In this document: positions 58,164 through 64,000 of the stretch, piece by piece | How positions within the stretch are numbered: position 1 is the first letter of the stretch | Layout of the letters: each line of letters opens with the position of its first letter | Source: Epiperipatus broadwayi | Lineage: Eukaryota; Onychophora; Udeonychophora; Euonychophora; Peripatidae | DNA length: 64,000 bases | Assembly: GCA_028023455.1 (NCBI GenBank) | Contig: JAQFVV010000031.1 | Coordinates: 6,674,926 to 6,738,925, forward strand | Reading direction: 5' to 3' | Program-made: the position numbers and the translations under genes | Notes under the pieces: generated by a model | What the model was told of the DNA's origin: nothing | The model's input: the letters and a program-made list of their open reading frames with translations, nothing else | The model's database searches: none

Positions 58164-59762
58164 ACCGGATTCAATCCACAGATAGATCTTACTTACACTG
58201 CAAATGTTTTTGCTGGTTACAAACTTCTTTATAATACATTTGTAATCTTATTTAATTATAAATATTACATGAACGGACAGGCATATTTGAGCAAAGAAGG
58301 AAATGTTATTGATAGCTTTAACTATCAACAATACCCACAATGAGATCATGGCCCACCTTGGCTGCTAGATTCAAACCCCTACTATCCAAACACTTTATTT
58401 GTTTCGGAGTAAACCTAGGTGCCAGCTAGTCTAAGACTAACATATTCGGACAGTAGGCTCATAATCCAGTGCTCGAAACAATCCCTAAAACTAGCTCAGT
58501 CTAATTTTAACTCAATAACAAAATATTATTTAATTAGTGGTGAAAGAATTGATAAAAATTGGTAAAAGAATTGAATGACAAAATAAGGCTTAAATTTAAA
58601 GACAATTTATTAACATTAATTGTACTAAATATAAATACTTTTATAGATTTTTAACTAACATAATACTGGTATATTTAATCATGCACACACTGACATATAT
58701 AATAAAGCATTAAATAATATTTGATATTTAGATTACATAAATTAATAGTTAATTTTTATGTGCTATAGAGTTCATATAATTTGGCTCTTGGAGGATTCAC
58801 AAATGCGATCTTAGGAAAGAATATAAGAAAAAATGATATTTACCTAGGATTTTGAATTTGCTGTTTGCTGCTTCTAATGAGATATCTCTAACCTGTTAGA
58901 TTCAAAGTTTCTTGAGGAGATTTCATTCTTATTCATCGGTATTATTCCTGGAGACAATTAGATATTGTCAGAGATTCTTCAAGCTGTTACGAAGACATTA
59001 TTTTTACGGACAGATCTGGACTTAGGATAGAAACAGCCACATGTTTCTGATGGCAACTAACACTGCATTTTTAACAGAATAAACTGAACTCATCTCTATG
59101 CAACTGACTTGACTGGACAGTTTTCTGAACTGATTGTCCGATAAAATTTTGGCTATTTATATGTTGCACGTGTTTTCATTTTCATGTCCGCTGGCAATAT
59201 CTGTTGTCGAAATTCCTTTGATATAAGCTTATAATCTTGTTGTTGAAATTCCTAAAGTAGCTAATCCTATTTAATCTTGTTGTTGGGTATTTTAATTAGC
59301 AGCCATCACAAACATGTGGTTTTTTGTTTTTAATTAATAGCCATGCAAATGTGTTTTTTTTATTTCTTTAACCTTCATTTATTTATAATATTTAATACGC
59401 ATATATATTATTTACATTTGCATGCACATATATAAGTTTTAAGATTACCGTTTTTTCTTTAATTTAAATAAAGAGATTTATATTTTTAGACTTTGAATTA
59501 TATTTCAACTAATAATAATAATATGACAAACTCTTTAAACTTAAAACTTCTAGTTTGACGTTTCTGAAATGAACTCCTGCTCCCCCCTTTTAATTAATTA
59601 ATTGTAACTTTTATTTCAAATTCCGACTTTTAAATCTTATTTTTACGAAAACAAACTGCAATAAAATCTTAAACTTTTACCTATTCTTTTAACTAATAAT
59701 TTTTGGTTTAATATTTTTTTTCTAAACAAAATTATTATGTGCCAATTCATTGAATTGGTACA
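58161..59762 (-). repeat. 3' LTR (left copy)
   Basis: Starts TGTACCGGATTCAATCCACA and ends GAATTGGTACA on the plus strand. It contains GGCTATTTATATG (59152-59164), which is a TATAAATAG box on the minus strand. Confidence 0.87.
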
Positions 59763-61105
59763 TTACACCATCCTTCTTTTGGGAGTAAAATGCATCATTT
59801 TTGACCATTTTATCTCTGACAACTTTAATTATTATTTGTAAATATTTATTGATTTTTTAAGTTTGCTTTTTTTAATATTTTTACTTTACATACTAAGGGC
59901 ATCTGTTTTGAATATCCTTTCCTTCTATTTATGCCGAATATGTTGCTCACAATGATTTAAATCCTAGATAATGACCACCGGGACAAACTAATTTTGTGGC
60001 ACAGGGATCTTTTGAAAATGAAGTGGATGCAGATTCGCTGACTTATACCGGCTTACATGTATTAAAATTTGAAGCTTCATTTGCTGGAAAAAAGAGAGGG
60101 TCGCTGCGAATGGCAGGAATTATTAACTGTCTATTTTCAACTTATGCTTTGGAAAATGAGGAATGATCCCTGATAAGTCTGTTACAGGTGCTAAATTTTA
60201 TCCAGTCGACAGCTTTAACTTATCATTATCTAAAACTTATTTCACTACTACCCTCATTCCCTTTAATTTCGAATCCTTATACACTCTTAATACAACTTAG
60301 ATTGACTTTATATATTTATTTATGAACATTACACTATTCTATTTAATTCATGTGACCAATATCTTAAACTATTTATTTAAATTAACCTTTACTCGAATAT
60401 TATTTTAACATATTTACTTACATTACACAAATCGTACAATATTATTATTAAGTTAACATGAACATTATTTTAAACATATTTATTAATATTATTTTGAACC
60501 ATTACAAACATTATCTTACATATTTATTTAATCTTACAATACTATTCTAAACTATTATGGACATCACTTTACATATTTATTTATATTACTATTTGTTTAC
60601 CTTATATATTAACGTGCATGTATTCGGGAACTATTTTATTTTATTATGATCCTTTATTATACAGATATTTTATTCGACTTGACTTGAAATCATTTATTTA
60701 CTTTTTTTTATTACAGTGCATGTATTCCCAAATGAAAAAATCTATTAGTTTATTACGGGTCATTCTTTATTATTATTTACTACAGATATTTTACGCTTAT
60801 TTATTTACCTTGATTTTATCGATTTTATTTTAACTATTCGACCTACTTATTTATTTACGAACATTTTTCTTAATTAATATGTGCATGGAGAGAAAAAAAA
60901 ATTATTTTACAAAGCCTCTGTTATTATTATTTCTTTCAAACATTTCATTTATTATTATTCATTTATTTTTAAAGTCTTAAGTTTTAAATAGAAGTTTCAG
61001 ATTTAATTTGCTTTAGAATAATCATATTCATGCTCATCTTCCATTTCTGGTCCTTTTTGTTTATTTCATTTACTATTCTGCCCATTTACTAACTTTTAAA
61101 CTATG
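59763..61105. other. Internal region of LTR element without recognised protein
   Basis: About 1.3 kb between the gag-like frame and the left LTR. Frames on both strands are short. The plus-strand frame 60618-60833 is low-complexity. The minus strand starts (near 59763-59785) with the polypurine tract. No pol motif was seen. Confidence 0.6.
59764..59785 (-). promoter_or_regulatory. Polypurine tract of LTR element
   Basis: On the minus strand AAAAGAAGGATGG stands six to twenty bases before the TGTACC end of the 3' LTR. In LTR retrotransposons this tract primes plus-strand DNA. It fixes the element's orientation. Confidence 0.55.
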
Positions 61106-61855
61106 TCAGGCAATTCCTTTTTTCTTTGTACTAATATAAATTATACTCCATATTCTCACGTCTCTTCCTCGATTAAAATTTATTGCTTTATCTCTTTCCC
61201 TTTCCATTCTATTTTCTGCTTTATAGATTAGATAACCTTTAAGCTTTGCAGACCTCCAATTTTGTCCTGACTGTGAATATTTTTTCCTATTCTTTCTCAT
61301 CATTTTAAATCTCCATTTAAAATGAACGTGTACTTTTACTTTAACCTTTTTAAAATTTTGTAAAAACTTTTCTATACTATCTTCTAGCTGGAACTTATGC
61401 CTCTCTTCTATTTCTTGTTCTATATTTTCCCTCACACTTTCTGTCTTAGCACTATCCTGTTCTACTTTATCTCTCGCAATGCTATTTAATTCTAATTCAA
61501 TTTCTATTTCCAAACTACTATATTTACCACTATATGACTCTACTATCTCTTTCATGACCTGAACTTCCTTATTTTTTTTGACAAAATCTACCTCTATAAT
61601 TTCTTCACTCTTCTCTACCTTTCCTGTATTTTCACATCTTATTTCTCTTATTTCTGCAATGAGTTTTTTAATTTCTCCTTTGACTTCTAGCTGGCTTTGT
61701 TCAAATTTCTGACACAATTCTTTGAGGTCTTGCTGACTTTGCTCAAGTTTTTGGATCATATTCATCATCATTTTCATCAACATCTGCTTCTCAGATATTT
61801 CTTTCTCTTTTTCCATTTTAAAACAATATTTTATTTCACTAAATTTAATATACAA
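61106..61855 (-). CDS. Gag-like coiled-coil protein of LTR element
   Basis: 249 codons, uninterrupted. Residue 14 (MEKEKEISEK) is a more natural start than residue 1, because the first 13 residues are hydrophobic and unlike the rest. Residues about 14-80 are rich in Glu, Lys, Gln and Leu with heptad spacing (KLEQSQQDLKELCQKFEQSQ), so a long coiled coil is likely. A second acidic stretch follows at about 100-160. The last 80 residues are strongly basic (KWRFKMMRKNRKKYS), which could bind RNA. There is no zinc knuckle. A coiled coil with a basic tail, its position in an LTR element and its strand suggest a gag or gag-like structural protein. Sequence alone cannot name the family. Confidence 0.6.
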   Translation of the reverse strand: MYIKFSEIKYCFKMEKEKEISEKQMLMKMMMNMIQKLEQSQQDLKELCQKFEQSQLEVKGEIKKLIAEIREIRCENTGKVEKSEEIIEVDFVKKNKEVQVMKEIVESYSGKYSSLEIEIELELNSIARDKVEQDSAKTESVRENIEQEIEERHKFQLEDSIEKFLQNFKKVKVKVHVHFKWRFKMMRKNRKKYSQSGQNWRSAKLKGYLIYKAENRMERERDKAINFNRGRDVRIWSIIYISTKKKGIA

Positions 61856-62163
61856 CTTATTTATTTATTTCTTTTAAAAAAAACACATGGCTGACTCCAC
61901 CCCTCATCCTTTTCTCTACCCGTTCCTAATGCCTTAACTCCACCCAGAATATCTAACTGTCTTTGATTTGATAGCATAAATGTCAAATCTCTTTTCATTT
62001 AAAAAAAAAAAAAGTTTTCAGTCAATTTTTTTTTTTTTTTTTAAATTAAACCAGTTTAACATACGTAATTTAGCTTTTGTATAAAAAATTTTTCAAACAA
62101 GAAACAAAGTATTTAATTACTATTGTTTCTTAGGTCCAGCCCCAAGATGGAAATAGCAATTTA
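61856..62163. other. Leader between 5' LTR and gag-like frame
   Basis: About 300 bases with A- and T-runs (near 61999-62040). A primer-binding site should lie just left of 62164 on the minus strand. The sequence there (AAATTGCTATTTCC) does not match a tRNA 3' end that I can name. Confidence 0.5.
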
Positions 62164-63754
62164 TGTACTGGGTTCGATCTGCAGATAGATCTTACTTACA
62201 CTGCAAATGTTTTTGCTGGTTACAAACTTGTTTATAATACATTTATAATCTTATTTAATTATAAATATTATGTGAACGAACTGCCATGTTCGAGCAAAGT
62301 GGGAAATATTATTGATAGCTTTAACTGTCAACAATGCCCATGATCAGATCGTGGCCCACCTCGGATGCTAGATTCAAACCCCCACTATCCAAACACTTTA
62401 TTTGTTTCAGTGTAAACCCCAGGCGCCAGCTAGTCTAAGACTAACATATTCGAACAGTAGGCTCATAATCCAGTGCTCGAAACAATCCCTAAAACTAGCT
62501 CAGTCTAATTTTAAGTCAATAACAAAATATTATTTAATTAGTTGTGGTGAAAGAATTGATAAAAGATTGGTAAAAGAATTGGTAAAAAGAATTGGTAAAA
62601 AGAATTGAATGACAAAATAAGGCTTAAATTTAAAGACAATTTATTAACATTAATTGTACTAAATATAAATACTTTTATAGATTTTTAACTAACATGATAT
62701 AGTTATTTTTAATCATGCACACACTGACATATATAATAAAGCATTAATAATATTTGATATTTAGAACAGACAAATTAATAGTTCATTTTTATGCGCTATA
62801 GATTTTGGCTCTTGGAGGATTCGTGAATGTGATGGCTACTTAGGAAAGAATATAAGAAAAAATGTTATTTACCTAGGATTTTGAATTTGCTGTTTGCTGC
62901 TTCTAATGAGATATCTCTAAGCGATTAGATTTGAAGTTTCTTGAGGAGGTTTCATTCTTATTCATCGGTATTATTCCTGCAGACAATTAGATATTGACGG
63001 ATATTCTTCAAGCTGTTATGAAGACATTATTTTCATGGACAGATCTGGATTTAGGATAGATATAGCCACATTTTTCGGATGGCAACTAACACTGCATTTC
63101 TAACTGAATGAACTGAACTCAACTCTATGCAACTTACTTGACTGAACGTTTTTCTGAACTGATTGTCCGATAAAATTTTGGCTATTTATATGTGGCGCGT
63201 GTTTTCATTTTCATGTCTGCTGGCAATATCTGTTGTCGAAATTCCTTAAGCTTATAATCCTGTTGTCGAAATTCTGTAAGAAGTGAATCCTTTTTAATCT
63301 TGTTGTTGGGTATTTTAATTAGCAGCCATCACAAACATGTTGTTTTTTGTTTTTAATTAGTAGCCATGCAAACATGTTTTTTAATTCTTTAACCTTTATT
63401 TATTTATAATATTTAATTCACATATATATTATTTACATTTTCACGCCCATATATAATTTTATTCTAAAATCAAAACTAGTTTTAAGATTACCTTTTTTTC
63501 TTTAATTTAAATAGAGAGATTTATATTTTTAGACTTTGAATTATATTTCAACTAATAATAATAATATGACAAACTCTTTAAACATAAAACTTCTAGTAAC
63601 TTTTATTTCAAACTCTGACTTTTAAATCTTATTTTTATGAAAACAAACTGCAATAAAGTCTTAAACTTTTACCTATTCTTTTAGTGAATAATTTTTGTTT
63701 TAATAATTTTTTTCTAAACAAAATTATTATGTGCCAATTCATTGAATTGGTACA
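62164..63754 (-). repeat. 5' LTR (right copy)
   Basis: Starts TGTACTGGGTTCGATCTGCA and ends GAATTGGTACA on the plus strand. It differs from the left copy by scattered substitutions and small indels. TATA box on the minus strand at about 63181-63193. Confidence 0.87.
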
Positions 63755-64000
63755 ATAAACATATATTTTAAACTGACAATTTCTACAACACAATATCCAG
63801 GTTAACAGGCATTAAATATAAAGTCAAAATAGGATAACATTCAATCACTCTTTTTAATATAAACCTTACAATGTAAAACAATTGTAATTATTTCTTTTTT
63901 TTTGAAAATATTAAAATAGTTTATGTGGGATTATAATATGTTTTGGAAAATTCCAGCTCTATCTCTCCATTTATCATGGGACTTATTAGAAGTAACATGT
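63755..64000. other. AT-rich sequence, nothing recognised
   Basis: No gene or element was seen before the window ends. Confidence 0.45.

Larger units (their letters stand above)
58161..63754 (-). mobile_element. LTR retrotransposon with two LTRs, apparently non-autonomous
   Basis: Two direct repeats of about 1.6 kb (58161-59762 and 62164-63754) bracket 2.4 kb of internal sequence. The LTRs end in short inverted TGTACC/GGTACA. On the minus strand a purine-rich tract (CAAAAGAAGGATGG, just inside 59762) precedes the left LTR. The gag-like frame is also on the minus strand. So the element reads right to left, and the right LTR is the 5' LTR. Internal length is too short for gag plus pol, and I see no protease, RT, RNase H or integrase motif. 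The two LTRs are similar along their whole length, so insertion was relatively recent. Membership of the Ty3/gypsy group is a guess. Confidence 0.85.

Noticed and set aside
61697-61894. Plus-strand frame opposite the gag-like gene
   Set aside because: Shadow of the minus-strand coiled-coil frame; rich in Phe/Leu for that reason.

Overview
The window looks like gene-poor, very AT-rich nuclear DNA from an animal, most likely an invertebrate. By eye about three quarters of the bases are A or T. It has no bacterial-style gene packing and no recognisable rRNA, tRNA or conserved host gene. The content is animal-type retroelements, tRNA-derived SINEs, TA-flanked DNA transposons and long microsatellites. 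A mollusc such as a cephalopod, or another AT-rich invertebrate, would fit, but nothing here fixes the species.

Layout. 0-6 kb: a 490-bp foldback, two (AAT)n arrays and the first of three copies of a TA-flanked non-autonomous DNA transposon (4.65-6.11, 34.89-36.32 and 46.24-47.13 kb). 6.3-7.5 kb: a broken Penelope-like element (PLE) with reverse-transcriptase and GIY-YIG remnants. 10.6-11.2 kb: a foldback with a hammerhead-ribozyme-like motif. 11.3-14.6 kb: two LTRs of one family joined head to tail with no internal region. 14.7-16.3 kb: a TA-bounded segment with a small open frame encoding a putative membrane protein. 16.4 kb: a perfect 46-bp inverted repeat made from PLE 3' ends. 18, 30.2 and 39.5 kb: tRNA-derived SINEs. 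20-32.6 kb: a family of elements with a minimal hammerhead-like motif, two of them large inverted dimers. 24.4-25.9 and 55.9-57.4 kb: PLE copies joined 5' to 5' as inverted pairs. 32.7-34.5 kb: a third decayed PLE. 26.8, 42.5 and 52.5-53.9 kb: RTE-type LINE pieces. 43.4 and 48.7-50.9 kb: GATA/TATC satellite. 58.16-63.75 kb: an LTR retrotransposon with both LTRs, a coiled-coil gag-like frame and no recognisable pol.

Overall pattern. Nearly all the PLE, hammerhead and LTR units have an end directly against a (TA)n tract. PLE units and hammerhead units share the same inverted-dimer layout. The most interesting signal is the recurrent hammerhead-like fold: CTGANG core, a four-base stem II, GAAA, a tiny self-complementary helix III, a GUC- or GUU-type cleavage triplet and a short matching helix I. 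It occurs in at least six places with compensating changes in the helices. Coordinates of element edges are read by eye and may be off by several bases.
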